DNA of 64,000 nucleotides from Candidatus Dechloromonas phosphorivorans. GTDB lineage: Bacteria > Pseudomonadota > Gammaproteobacteria > Burkholderiales > Rhodocyclaceae. The DNA is taken from NCBI GenBank assembly GCA_016714975.1, contig JADKBR010000017.1, positions 310,001 through 374,000 of the forward strand, in the 5' to 3' direction. The notes below the pieces were generated by a model. The model did no database searches, was not told the DNA's origin, and worked only from the letters and a program-made list of their open reading frames with translations. Shown here in pieces: positions 1 to 7,704 of the stretch; positions within the stretch are counted from its first letter, which is position 1, and each line of letters opens with the position of its first letter. The translations under genes were made by a program, and so were the position numbers.

Positions 1-349
1 TCAACACCATTACCGTGCCCTTGTCGCCGGCATCGATGACGACCTGGCCGGCACCGTCAATGGTTAGCGGCTTGTCGATGATCACCGGCCCGGCGTAATG
101 GCCGGGCGGGGGCTTTAGCACCGAACCGGCGGGCGCCTTGTCGACCAGATTCTGGAAAGGCTTCAGGCCATGTACCCGGGCGTCGCGATCGCGCAGCATG
201 TAGGTTGGCTTCGGGCGGTCGATCTCGACCCTGGGCGCGTTGCTCATGTCGGCATTCGAGCCACGTTCTTGTTGGGAAAGGCCGTTCGCGCAAACCAGCA
301 TGAGCGCAATCGCCAGCGCTCCGTTGGTGAGTTCCGGAAAGCGCAGCAC
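1..349 (-). CDS. nosD: NosD, periplasmic copper-maturation protein of N2O reductase (N-terminal part)
   Basis: Partial gene; its 3' end lies outside the window. The GTG start at 349 lies just after the stop of the upstream membrane-protein gene. About 116 residues are visible: a short hydrophobic export segment, then a mature start containing the stretch PKPTYMLRDRDARVHGLKPF and the beginning of parallel beta-helix repeats (PLTIDGAGQVVIDAG). NosD is a periplasmic beta-helix protein needed to build the copper sites of nitrous oxide reductase, usually with the NosFY ABC transporter. Its place downstream of nosZ, two cytochromes c and a NosB-like protein matches clade II nos clusters. Identity is based on the beta-helix start and the context; the start codon is less sure. 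Confidence 0.75.
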   Translation of the reverse strand, partial: MLRFPELTNGALAIALMLVCANGLSQQERGSNADMSNAPRVEIDRPKPTYMLRDRDARVHGLKPFQNLVDKAPAGSVLKPPPGHYAGPVIIDKPLTIDGAGQVVIDAGDKGTVMVL

Positions 350-355
350 GAAATC

Positions 356-1333
356 CTACTCGGCCGAACCTTCGCGCAACTGTTTGCGGCGGATCAGCAG
401 CGCCAGCATCAGGCAGACGAAGATCAGCACCAGCAGGCCATAGCCCCAGTAGGGATAGGAGTAGGTCGAGAACTGGGCGACCTTGCCTTCGCCAAAAACG
501 GTGGGCATGAACGCCTTGACGGTGAAGGCGCCCCACGGGTGCATGTTGTGACCGAAGAACCACAGCCAGCCGGCGTAGGTGATGACGAAATACACCGGGA
601 GCAGGGCCGGCACCAGTGCCAGAAGCAACTGGAAGGAGCGGATCTTCGCGACGCCGGCGATGACGATGCCCATGATGATGATTAGCCCGATGATGACGGC
701 CACGGAGATGTTGCGCACGTTGTCGCCCCAGACTTTGATCCGGTCCATGTCCTTGAAGAAGGTGCCCGATTCCTGCATGTAGGCCTGAACGTGGCTTTCG
801 AGGTGACCCAGGACGAACTGGTCGATGATCATCCAGGCGGCGACGGCGATGAATCCCGCGGTCAACGTCGCCAGACGGGCCTTTTTCCGAGGCATGGAAA
901 AAGCCAGCAGCATCGCCGCGAAGAAAGCGAAGAAGAACTTGGCCAGCGGCTTCTCTACCGGTGCGCCGGTGGCGATCGGGTACATGCCGACGTAGTGGTT
1001 GATGGTGTTCATTTCATGGACGCAGTCGAGGCCTTCGGCGTCCTTGTTGAGGTCTTTCTTGGCGTCGGTGATCGGGTTGTAGCGCTCGTCCTCGTGGGCG
1101 AGATCCTTCTGGATGATCTCGCCGGCCATGCGGGTGCCCTTGCCGGCCGCCTTGCAGCCGTTATAGACGCCGTCGAAATGGAAATGGATGCGGATGCCGT
1201 CGGGGAAGGCATCGGGCGGGTAGTTCGGGGCGGTCAGGGAAACCCACCAGATCGGCGCGAAGTAGGCGGCGACCATGGCAATCAGGGCGATCAGGGTCAG
1301 CCCGCCGATGATCTTGTTCTGTTTTTCCATCAT
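356..1333 (-). CDS. nosB: NosB-like six-helix inner-membrane protein of clade II nos clusters
   Basis: 325 residues. The start is one of two adjacent ATGs (1333 or 1330) behind an AGAGAG ribosome site. About six membrane helices are visible: near residues 9-30, then two around the middle (FFFAFFAAMLLAF and AAWMIIDQFVL), a strongly hydrophobic one (VAVIIGLIIIMGIVIAGV), one ending in WLWFFGHNMHPWG, and a C-terminal one before RRKQ. A periplasmic loop after helix 1 has paired cysteines (NGCKAAG, LDCVHEMN) and many acidic residues. Clade II (atypical) nos operons carry such a membrane gene between nosZ/cytochromes and nosD, often called nosB; its role in electron transfer or maturation is not settled. 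The name rests on topology and gene order. Confidence 0.65.
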   Translation of the reverse strand: MMEKQNKIIGGLTLIALIAMVAAYFAPIWWVSLTAPNYPPDAFPDGIRIHFHFDGVYNGCKAAGKGTRMAGEIIQKDLAHEDERYNPITDAKKDLNKDAEGLDCVHEMNTINHYVGMYPIATGAPVEKPLAKFFFAFFAAMLLAFSMPRKKARLATLTAGFIAVAAWMIIDQFVLGHLESHVQAYMQESGTFFKDMDRIKVWGDNVRNISVAVIIGLIIIMGIVIAGVAKIRSFQLLLALVPALLPVYFVITYAGWLWFFGHNMHPWGAFTVKAFMPTVFGEGKVAQFSTYSYPYWGYGLLVLIFVCLMLALLIRRKQLREGSAE

Positions 1334-1374
1334 GCTGCTCTCTGTCTTGCTACGTCCGGATATCCCCGGGAGAG

Positions 1375-1401
1375 TTGCTGCCCGCGGCATGCGGGCAGCA
1401 A
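1375..1401. repeat. Intergenic hairpin between the dihaem cytochrome c and nosB-like genes
   Basis: A perfect 11-bp inverted repeat (TTGCTGCCCGC / GCGGGCAGCAA) with a 5-nt loop (GGCAT). No T-run follows on the minus strand, so it looks more like an mRNA processing or stability element, or a partial attenuator, than a full intrinsic terminator. Confidence 0.6.
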
Positions 1402-1418
1402 GGGTAGCAGTCGTTGCT

Positions 1419-2172
1419 TTACTTCTTCTTGGCGGCGCCGGCCTTCGGCTTGCACATTGCACCTGGCATCTGCAGGCTCGACTGGTAGGCGGAAATGGCC
1501 ACCAACTGGTCATCGGAATACTTCTTGATGATCGTGACCATGTCCGGGTTGGCGTTGCGGCGGTGGCCGTTACGAATTTCGGTCATCTGGCGCAGCAGGT
1601 ACTTGTAGTGCTGACCGGCGATCACCGGATAGAACTTTTCCTTGTTGCCCTCGCCGTTCTTGCCGTGGCACTCCAGGCATTCTTTCTCATACAGCGCCTT
1701 GCCTTCGGCCAGACGTTTTTCTGTATCTGCCGGTGCCTTCCAGCGCCTTCGGCTTGGGCGCATTTGCCATGTTCGATCGGAATGCACAGGCTTTCGATGT
1801 AGGCGGCGGCATTGGCCAGTTCCTGCGGGTCGGTCAGCGTGGCGGCGAACGGGTACATCGTCGGGTTGTCGCGCAGACCGGCGCGGATGTCGGCCATCTG
1901 CTTGATCAGCACGGTGGTGTGCTGGCCGGCGAGTTGCGGGAAGGTGCCGTCCGGACGGCCGGCGCCGGAGGGCAGGTGGCAGGCGCCACAGGTTTCATAG
2001 CCTTCTTCGCCCGCTTCTTGTCGCCTTTCAGCTTCAGGGCTTCGGATTTTTCGCCGCCTTCGGCGTTCCATTTGTAGTCCTTGCCTTCGATCCCTTGCGA
2101 CTTTGGCGCGGGAGGGGCGGCGAGGGCGAGGCCTGCCGAAAGCAGGCCGATCAAGAGGAGTGATGCTTTCAT
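1419..2172 (-). pseudogene. Dihaem cytochrome c (NosC/c4-like), reading frame broken twice
   Basis: A single cytochrome is spread over three frames. Frame A (from ATG 2172) gives a clean signal peptide (MKASLLLIGLLSAGLALAAP) and a Lys-rich mature start; frame B (about 2005 to 1745) gives haem site CGACH and an SLCIPIEHG segment; frame C (about 1745 to 1419) gives haem site CLECH, the GQHYKYLLRQMTEIRNG repeat unit and a KPKAGAAKKK tail. Each junction needs one extra base to restore the frame; the first falls at a GGG run near 2010-2012, where a fourth G would give KRGEEGYETC. Coding quality is kept across all three parts, so this is either two single-base sequencing errors or a very recent inactivation. 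The predicted intact protein (about 250 residues) would be a periplasmic electron donor to NosZ. Confidence 0.8.
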
Positions 2173-2281
2173 GTCTGATTTCCCTTTCGGAGAGGTTGTC
2201 CGGAACGTTCAAATTATCCCGCGAGCTTTATCAGCGTTCCTTGATGTGGGTCAGAGGCCCGTCGATCCGGGCCTCGTTCGC

Positions 2282-2590
2282 TCATTTCTGCTTGGAAAGC
2301 CAGTCGGAAATGGCCTTGATTTCATCGTCATTGACCAGATGCATGACACCCTTCATCGCGGCGGTCTGGCCGTTGTTGCGGGCGCCGCTCTTGATGTCCT
2401 TCATCTGCTGCTCGGCATAGGCGGCGTTCTGCCCGGCCAGCTTCGGATAGTTGGGCATCAGCGGCTTGTCCGCCTTGGGCCCGTGGCAGGCGTTGCAGGT
2501 CTTTTCGCCGTACAGCTTTGCACCGTCCAGGGCGGCGAAGGCAGGGCTGGCGACAAACGCGGCGGCGATGAGAGTCATTACAATTTTCAT
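2282..2590 (-). CDS. Monohaem class I cytochrome c, probable NosZ electron donor (NosC1-like)
   Basis: 102 residues from ATG 2590, preceded by GGGGA about 6 nt upstream; a longer in-frame start at 2608 lacks a ribosome site. It has a Sec signal peptide (MKIVMTLIAAAFVASPAFAA), one haem-binding site CNACH around residue 36, and a distal Met candidate in LMPNYPKLAGQ or MKGVMH. Size and layout match small c5/c552-like cytochromes placed right after nosZ in clade II clusters, where they probably pass electrons from the quinol/bc1 side to the CuA site. It follows nosZ at about 85 bp, separated by a strong hairpin. Confidence 0.85.
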   Translation of the reverse strand: MKIVMTLIAAAFVASPAFAALDGAKLYGEKTCNACHGPKADKPLMPNYPKLAGQNAAYAEQQMKDIKSGARNNGQTAAMKGVMHLVNDDEIKAISDWLSKQK

Positions 2591-2615
2591 GGTTATTCCC
2601 CTTTTCAATGTAATA

Positions 2616-2641
2616 CGGGGAGCAGATTGCTCTGCTCCCCG
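2616..2641. repeat. Strong hairpin between nosZ and the monohaem cytochrome gene
   Basis: A perfect 11-bp stem (CGGGGAGCAGA / TCTGCTCCCCG) with a TTGC loop, 33 bp after the nosZ stop. On the minus strand it is followed by TATTA rather than a long T-run, so it may protect the 3' end of a nosZ mRNA or act as a leaky terminator that makes nosZ more abundant than the downstream genes. Confidence 0.65.
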
Positions 2642-2673
2642 GAATTTGCCTTAAGTCAGATCAAGTTTGCTGT

Positions 2674-4962
2674 TTACTTCTTGACCGGCTTGGCACCGTT
2701 CTGCTCGAGGTAGGTCTTGGCACGCAGACCGATGTCGGCAGCCTTGACCTGGTATTGCCAGATCTGCTCGGACCACAGGTTGGCCTGGTCCCAGTCCTTC
2801 TTGGCGGCAGCGGCGTCGGCCTTGCCCTTGGCTTCCTTGATCTTGCCGAGCTGGTCGGTTGCATCGTCGACCATCGCCACGACATCCGGGAAGTCCTTGA
2901 AGTTGACGCTGGTGATGTAACCGACCACGGAGTCGATGACGGCCTGGGTGTCGACAACCTTCTTCAGCGTCGCCTTGTAGTCGGCTTCGGTGTAGCTGGC
3001 CTTGGTGGCACCTTCGGCCTTGGTCGGCTTCCAGCCCTTCGGCTTGACCAGCAGGTAACCCTGCATTTCAAGGTGCAGCGCGGAGCAGAACTCGGTGCAG
3101 TAGTACGGATAGACGCCTTCCTTGTCGGCCTTGAACTTGACCGAGACGGTCTTGCCCGGTTCGACCGAGGCATGCACGTTGTAGGTCGAGACGGTGAAGC
3201 CGTGGGTTTCGTCCTGGGCGCGCTCGAGGTTGGTCAGGTGGATGGTGATTTCGTCGCCGACTTCAGCCTCGATGGTTTCCGGGGTGATGTGCGAACGGAT
3301 CAGCGTGCCATAGACCGTGATCTTGTTGCCCTTCTTCTCGGTGCGTTCTTCGCCTGCGCGAACCATGCCGGGACTCGGCTTGTCCGTACGGGAGTCGGTA
3401 CCCACCTTGTAGCGGACGCCCGGCTTCAGCTTGGTCGCTTCGATCGCCACCGCATAGTGCGGCTCGCCCAGCGGCAGAGGCATGTCGTAGAGCAACTGCA
3501 TCTTGTCGTTGGAGATGTCGATCAACTGGTGGTTCTGCGGATGCAGCGGGCCAACCGGCACGAAGCGGTCAATGGCCAGCTTGTTCAGCGCGACCAGGTA
3601 ACGGCCCTTCGGATCCATGGAATCGCCTTCCATGGTCATCAGGTGACCGATGTTGTAGTGCACGGAGATCTTGTCGAGCACCTTGCCTTCACAGTAGTTC
3701 CACTTGACGACCTGCGAGTCGACATACAGCGAGGTGTAGGCGATACAGGGCTTGCTGTCGTACTGGGTGTGCAGCGGGCCGAGGCCGAGTTGAACCTGGG
3801 TGTGCAGCGCATCCTTCATGCCGATCACCGGAATGCCGTACGGATCCTTGGATTCGAACTTGCCGGCCTTGATGGCGGCCTGGATCTTCTCGAAGGAATA
3901 GACGGAGACGTGCGTGTCGAGCTTGCCGGCGACGGTGATGAACTTGCCGTCCGGGGTCACGTCGACGCCGTGCGGCGACTTCGGTTCCGGAACCAGGAAG
4001 AGGATGCCTTCCTTGATCGCGGTTTCCATCATCAGCACGTCGTGGCCGTTGATCTTCTTGGCCTTGCCGGCGGCAACCAGTTCGGCGGCCTTCTTCCAGT
4101 TGATCACGTGCATGTAGTCGGTGTCCTTGGCGGAGCAACCGGCTTCATAAGGCGGACGGCCTTTTTCGATGCCGCCGACGTAACGCTCGGAACAGAAGGA
4201 GTTGGTGAACGACCAGCCGTCGGACGGGCCTTTACCCGCGTCGGACAAGTCCTGCGAGTAGGGCGGCAGTTCGAGCGAGAAGGACTGCTTCGGATCGAGG
4301 CGGCCTTCCTTGCGGTCGAACTTCCAGTAGGTGATGCCGCCGCGATACTTCTCGTTGAACTCTTCGAGCGGGTAGAACTTCTTGTTCTCCAGCGGCGAGG
4401 CGTACTGGGCGGCTTCGATCACGTACTCGGTGTTCGGGGTGACGAAGGCGCCGCCGTGTTCGGACTTGAAAATCGGGTTGACGACGATCTGCTTGGTTTC
4501 GAAGTCGCGCAGGTCGATCACGGCGAGGCGCGGATTGGCCTTGTCGTTGATGAACAGGAACTGGCCGTCGTACTTGCCCTGGGTTTCGGAAATGGCCGGG
4601 TGGTGCGTGTCGCCCCAGTTGATTTCCTTGCCGTCGATGTTGCCCTGGGCCAGCACGGCCTTGGAGCTCTCGTCGAAACCGTAGCCCTGCCACGGTTCCG
4701 GCGTGAACACGCCGATGTACTTGAGGATGCGCATGGACGGAATGCCGTACACGATGATCTGGCCCGACTGGCCGCCGGAACTGAAGACGACGAATTCGTC
4801 GCGCTTGCCGGTCGGGACATAGGTCTTGGACGCCGCCAGCAGATCCTGCTGGCTGAGGCCGCGACGCTTCATCACGTCCTGCAGCGATTCGGCCGACCAC
4901 GCCGTGGCTGCAAAACCGGCCGCCAGCAACAGCGCGGTAGTTTTCACTGCGATTTTTTTCAT
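2674..4962 (-). CDS. nosZ: Nitrous oxide reductase, clade II (Sec-exported) NosZ
   Basis: 762 residues; reduces N2O to N2 in the periplasm. The start is backed by GGGAGA upstream. The N-terminus (MKKIAVKTTALLLAAGF...AWSAES) is a Sec signal peptide without a twin-arginine motif, the hallmark of clade II NosZ. The beta-propeller holds the His-rich CuZ motif DTHHPAISE near residue 117. The C-terminal cupredoxin holds the CuA site CTEFCSALHLEM (about residues 622-633: Cys, Cys, His and Met ligands), and HGFTVST precedes it. After the CuA domain comes a helical tail of roughly 110 residues with no CXXCH, so unlike Wolinella cNosZ there is no fused haem domain. Divergent copper-chaperone genes and downstream cytochromes fit its job. 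A RegA-type box and a weak FNR-type box lie upstream. Confidence 0.97.
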   Translation of the reverse strand: MKKIAVKTTALLLAAGFAATAWSAESLQDVMKRRGLSQQDLLAASKTYVPTGKRDEFVVFSSGGQSGQIIVYGIPSMRILKYIGVFTPEPWQGYGFDESSKAVLAQGNIDGKEINWGDTHHPAISETQGKYDGQFLFINDKANPRLAVIDLRDFETKQIVVNPIFKSEHGGAFVTPNTEYVIEAAQYASPLENKKFYPLEEFNEKYRGGITYWKFDRKEGRLDPKQSFSLELPPYSQDLSDAGKGPSDGWSFTNSFCSERYVGGIEKGRPPYEAGCSAKDTDYMHVINWKKAAELVAAGKAKKINGHDVLMMETAIKEGILFLVPEPKSPHGVDVTPDGKFITVAGKLDTHVSVYSFEKIQAAIKAGKFESKDPYGIPVIGMKDALHTQVQLGLGPLHTQYDSKPCIAYTSLYVDSQVVKWNYCEGKVLDKISVHYNIGHLMTMEGDSMDPKGRYLVALNKLAIDRFVPVGPLHPQNHQLIDISNDKMQLLYDMPLPLGEPHYAVAIEATKLKPGVRYKVGTDSRTDKPSPGMVRAGEERTEKKGNKITVYGTLIRSHITPETIEAEVGDEITIHLTNLERAQDETHGFTVSTYNVHASVEPGKTVSVKFKADKEGVYPYYCTEFCSALHLEMQGYLLVKPKGWKPTKAEGATKASYTEADYKATLKKVVDTQAVIDSVVGYITSVNFKDFPDVVAMVDDATDQLGKIKEAKGKADAAAAKKDWDQANLWSEQIWQYQVKAADIGLRAKTYLEQNGAKPVKK

Positions 4963-5032
4963 CTAGATTTCTCCCATGAAAACAAGAAGTAGAACTTCCT
5001 ACCATCCATCGTCGCTTGCGACACGATGCCCC

Positions 5033-5049
5033 TGCGACAATATGTCGCA
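5033..5049. promoter_or_regulatory. RegA/PrrA-type palindromic operator upstream of nosZ
   Basis: TGCGACA-ATA-TGTCGCA, a perfect 7-bp inverted repeat in the nosZ / 5158 divergent promoter, about 70 bp from the nosZ start. It fits GCGNC-N5-GNCGC, the pattern reported for RegA/PrrA/ActR-family regulators. An extra TGCGACA copy lies at 5017-5023. A regA-regB pair sits 2-4 kb away, and a near-identical box (9009-9023) lies beside regB. Binding is inferred. Confidence 0.55.
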
Positions 5050-5078
5050 TACTGTATCCCTCCCGCCATGCTAAAAGT

Positions 5079-5092
5079 TTGATCTCTGCTAA
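5079..5092. promoter_or_regulatory. Possible FNR/DNR-type box in the nosZ divergent promoter
   Basis: TTGAT-CTCT-GCTAA: one half-site is perfect against TTGAT-N4-ATCAA and the other poor (7 of 10 overall). It is about 120 bp from nosZ and 70 bp from the rightward gene. Weak evidence. Confidence 0.3.
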
Positions 5093-5157
5093 TTCCTTTC
5101 GCGCTTGATGAAGGAAAATGCTGCCTCCTCGCCGGCCACCAGGCCAGGACCAGACTG

Positions 5158-5628
5158 TTGAACAAGAAAATACTGATAGACGTGATCGGCATCCTGCTGA
5201 TTGCCCTCGTTGTCGTCGTCGGCTACAAGCTCTCGCCATTGCTCCGTCCTCGGGTTGACGTCGTGATCCAGCCGGATCCGGTGTGCAATTTGCAGCGCCA
5301 GTCCTGCGCGGTGAAGTTGCCTTCCGGCGGTAGCGTCGAACTGTCGTTGGCGCCACGGCCGATCCCCATGGTCAAGCCCTTCGAGGTGCAGGTGACGACC
5401 AGCGGATTTGCGCCCACCCGGGTTGAGGTTGATTTCGCCGGTATCGACATGAACATGGGGCTGAACCGGCCGCAGTTGGTGGCGCATGGCAATGGACGCT
5501 TTGCCGGTAAGGTGACGTTGCCGGTGTGCATCACCGGCGCCATGGAGTGGCAGGCGACGGTGCTGATCGAAACCGGCGGCGAACGCATCGCGATTCCCTA
5601 TCGCTTCAGTTCCGGGAGTCACGAATAA
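5158..5628 (+). CDS. Membrane-anchored periplasmic protein of the copper-chaperone operon (FixH/YtkA-like?)
   Basis: 156 residues from a TTG start. One N-terminal helix (ILIDVIGILLIALVVVVGYKL) anchors a periplasmic beta-rich domain with two cysteines near the membrane (DPVCNLQRQSCAV), a Met-rich segment (DMNMGLNRPQLV) and a conserved-looking LPVCITGAMEWQA stretch. It is followed 1 bp later by the SCO1 gene, so it is co-translated with copper chaperones. The Met/Cys content and general layout recall FixH/YtkA-type periplasmic domains, but I do not recognise a named family with confidence. A role in copper delivery to NosZ or a CuA oxidase is inferred from context only. Confidence 0.75.
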   Translation: MNKKILIDVIGILLIALVVVVGYKLSPLLRPRVDVVIQPDPVCNLQRQSCAVKLPSGGSVELSLAPRPIPMVKPFEVQVTTSGFAPTRVEVDFAGIDMNMGLNRPQLVAHGNGRFAGKVTLPVCITGAMEWQATVLIETGGERIAIPYRFSSGSHE

Positions 5629-5629
5629 G

Positions 5630-6232
5630 ATGTCCGAACGCATTCTGTCCGTGATCGCCGGACTGCTGGCGGCGCTGGTGCTCGGACTGGCCTTCTTCTG
5701 GCATCCCGACCTCCCGGAGCCGCCGCTGCCGCGTGCGGCAATGCCAGAAGGCGGCGACTTCACGCTGCAGTCGGCGGACGGCCCGGTTGCGCTCAAGGAT
5801 TTGCGCGGCAAGGTGGTCCTGCTCTACTTCGGTTATACCTATTGCCCCGACATCTGTCCGACTTCGTTGGTGGCCACCGCCGAAGGCCTGAAGGATCTGA
5901 AGCCGGACGAACTGGCGCGGGTCGCCGTGATCCTGATTTCGGTCGATCCGAAGCGCGACACGCCGGCGCGGCTCAAGGAGTATGCCCGGTTCTTTCACCC
6001 AGTCATCGTCGGCGTGACTGGAGCGCCGGGGGATATCGCCGCGGTGGCGAAACGCTATGGCGTCTTCTACGCCGAGCAGAAGGTGGCGACGGCCGGCGAC
6101 GGCTACGTCGTCGACCATTCGGCGGACACCTACGTCGTTGCCGCCGATGGCAAACTGGTGGCCAAGATCGCCCACGCGACAGCGCCGGACCAGGTGGCTG
6201 CCATCATCCGCAAGTACCTTTACCAACCTTGA
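5630..6232 (+). CDS. SCO1/SenC-family copper chaperone / thiol-disulfide protein
   Basis: 200 residues. An N-terminal membrane anchor is followed by a thioredoxin-like fold with the copper-binding motif YCPDICPT (Cys72 and Cys76) and the conserved His in VVDHSADTY near residue 163. ISVDPKRDTP and FGYTYCP are typical SCO signatures. SCO proteins load or reduce the CuA centre of cytochrome oxidase; a homologous role for the CuA of NosZ is plausible here, as the gene is divergent from nosZ and followed by a PCuAC gene. Confidence 0.93.
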   Translation: MSERILSVIAGLLAALVLGLAFFWHPDLPEPPLPRAAMPEGGDFTLQSADGPVALKDLRGKVVLLYFGYTYCPDICPTSLVATAEGLKDLKPDELARVAVILISVDPKRDTPARLKEYARFFHPVIVGVTGAPGDIAAVAKRYGVFYAEQKVATAGDGYVVDHSADTYVVAADGKLVAKIAHATAPDQVAAIIRKYLYQP

Positions 6233-6246
6233 AGGAAACAAGCATC

Positions 6247-6711
6247 ATGAAACGACTATCCGTGCTGGCCGCTGGCCTGCTGTTTTCCGTCGCCGTCCTG
6301 GCCGGCGCCGCCGACAATGTTTCGGTGCAGGATCCCTATGTTCGCCTGGCGCCGCCCAATGCTCCGGCGACCGGCGCCTTCATGGTGATCAAAAACAACG
6401 GTGACAAGGACGTCAAGGTGGTCAAGGCCGACAATCCCATGTCGAAGGCGACCGAGTTGCATACCCATCTGAACGAAGGCGGTGTGATGAAGATGCGCCC
6501 GGTTGCGGCGATCGAGATCAAGGCGAAGGGTGAGGCGGTGCTCAAACCGGGCGGCCTGCATGTCATGCTGATCGACCTCAAGGCAGCAATGCAGGAGGGC
6601 GATTCGGTGCCGATTACGCTGACCTTCGACGACGGCAGCAGCAAGCAGGTCGACGCCAAGGTGGTGCGGCCCGTGCCTGCGCCGGCGCCGGTCCAGCAGA
6701 AGCAGCACTGA
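6247..6711 (+). CDS. PCu(A)C-type periplasmic copper chaperone
   Basis: 154 residues from ATG 6247. It has a Sec signal peptide and the PCuAC copper-binding pattern: HTHLNEGGVMKMRPV, then GGLHVMLIDL about 20 residues later (the H..M..HxM set). It ends in a flexible PAPAPVQQKQH tail that may add a His ligand. PCuAC proteins hold Cu(I) in the periplasm and hand it to SCO or directly to CuA sites. It is 14 bp after the SCO1 gene, so the two form one operon. Confidence 0.92.
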   Translation: MKRLSVLAAGLLFSVAVLAGAADNVSVQDPYVRLAPPNAPATGAFMVIKNNGDKDVKVVKADNPMSKATELHTHLNEGGVMKMRPVAAIEIKAKGEAVLKPGGLHVMLIDLKAAMQEGDSVPITLTFDDGSSKQVDAKVVRPVPAPAPVQQKQH

Positions 6712-6731
6712 TTTTCGGGTATTTTGGGCCG

Positions 6732-6783
6732 TCGACCGCGCCCGGCAGGAAACTCGCATGGCGCAGCAGGCCGGCGCGGTCGA
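6732..6783. repeat. Inverted repeat downstream of the PCuAC gene
   Basis: 11-bp arms TCGACCGCGCC (6732-6742) and GGCGCGGTCGA (6773-6783) around a 30-nt loop, in the 204-bp gap before the next small gene. No T-run follows. It may mark the operon end. Confidence 0.4.
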
Positions 6784-6915
6784 TCTTGCCCGGCCCACGG
6801 TCATTCCGGGTTCGTGGTGCAGATGAAGGATTGAAGCAGGTCGTGAATTCCCTCACGGGGGGCGCGGCAGACATTCGGCATCATCTGCCCAACAGCTCCA
6901 GGAAAGGTCACGAAA

Positions 6916-7110
6916 ATGAACAACACTCCTCGCACGACGAGTCACCCGCGTACCGGCACCTATCCCGGAAGCGATGATCACGAACGCGCCGGCGAACGGG
7001 TTGTCCTGGGTTTCGAACTGCGCGACACGCTGGCCGATACCAAAGTTCGCGAAGTCAGCTTTACAGAGTTCCTGGCTGCGCTCAAGCAAAACGGCAAGCA
7101 GGCAGCCTGA
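6916..7110 (+). CDS. Small protein of unknown function
   Basis: 64 residues. An AGGAAAGG ribosome site lies 7-8 nt before the ATG. The N-terminus is polar and probably disordered (Thr, Arg, Pro, Gly); the C-terminal half (VVLGFELRDTLADTKVREVSF...LKQNGKQAA) looks like one strand-helix unit. No family is recognised. It stands alone between the copper-chaperone operon and the convergent regA end. It is kept because of the good ribosome site and protein-like composition. Confidence 0.5.
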   Translation: MNNTPRTTSHPRTGTYPGSDDHERAGERVVLGFELRDTLADTKVREVSFTEFLAALKQNGKQAA

Positions 7111-7170
7111 GCGGCGCCAGCCGGCAAACCTGACCCGCAAACTTCCAGGTACGCCCGGACTATCCGGATT

Positions 7171-7704
7171 TCACGTCCGCACCGGCCGCTTGGACAGCTT
7201 CCTCTGCAAGGTGCGGCGGTGCATCTTGAGCGCGCGCGCCGTTGCCGAGATGTTTCCCTCGTTTTCGTTGAGCACGCGCTGAATGTGTTCCCATTCGAGG
7301 CGGTCGACCGAAAGTGGTTCATCGGGCGCGGGCAATCCGGTATCCGGCGCATCGTCGCTGGCGAAGGCCGTGAGAACCGCCTCGATTTCCACTGGCTTGG
7401 CCAGATACTGGGTCGCCCCGAGTTTGATGGCGTCAACCGCTGTTGCGATGCTGGCGTAGCCGGTCAAGACAACGATGCGGCAGGCGGGGTTGATCGCCAG
7501 CAGTTCCGGGATCAGTGCCAAGCCTGAGCTGCCATTGAGATTGAGATCCAGCACCACTTGGGTTGGCGAGATTTCACGCGCCAGGGTTAGTGCCGTCGTC
7601 GCGTCGATTGCGCCACGCGCCGGATAACCGCGGCGTTCGAGGGTGCGGACCAGAACGCTGTTGAAACTGGGATCGTCGTCGATGATCAGGGTTGATTCGG
7701 GCAT
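7171..7704 (-). CDS. regA: RegA/PrrA-family redox response regulator
   Basis: 177 residues, the usual size for RegA/PrrA/ActR. The receiver domain has acidic pocket DDDP (9-12), phospho-acceptor Asp53 in VVLDLNLNG, and the signature LTGYASIATAVDAIKLGA followed by YLAKPV. A linker leads to a C-terminal Fis-type helix-turn-helix, GNISATARALKMHRRTLQRK, in which MHRRTLQR is nearly invariant in this family. It controls respiration, denitrification and fixation genes in response to redox state. Its ATG shares one base with the regB stop (TGATG), so it is coupled to regB. Confidence 0.93.
   Translation of the reverse strand: MPESTLIIDDDPSFNSVLVRTLERRGYPARGAIDATTALTLAREISPTQVVLDLNLNGSSGLALIPELLAINPACRIVVLTGYASIATAVDAIKLGATQYLAKPVEIEAVLTAFASDDAPDTGLPAPDEPLSVDRLEWEHIQRVLNENEGNISATARALKMHRRTLQRKLSKRPVRT

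Noticed and set aside
2755..4992. A 745-codon open frame opposite nosZ
   Set aside because: It is the antisense shadow of G+C-rich nosZ codons: Val/Asp/Leu/Arg-rich, no ribosome site or domain. nosZ itself is certain.
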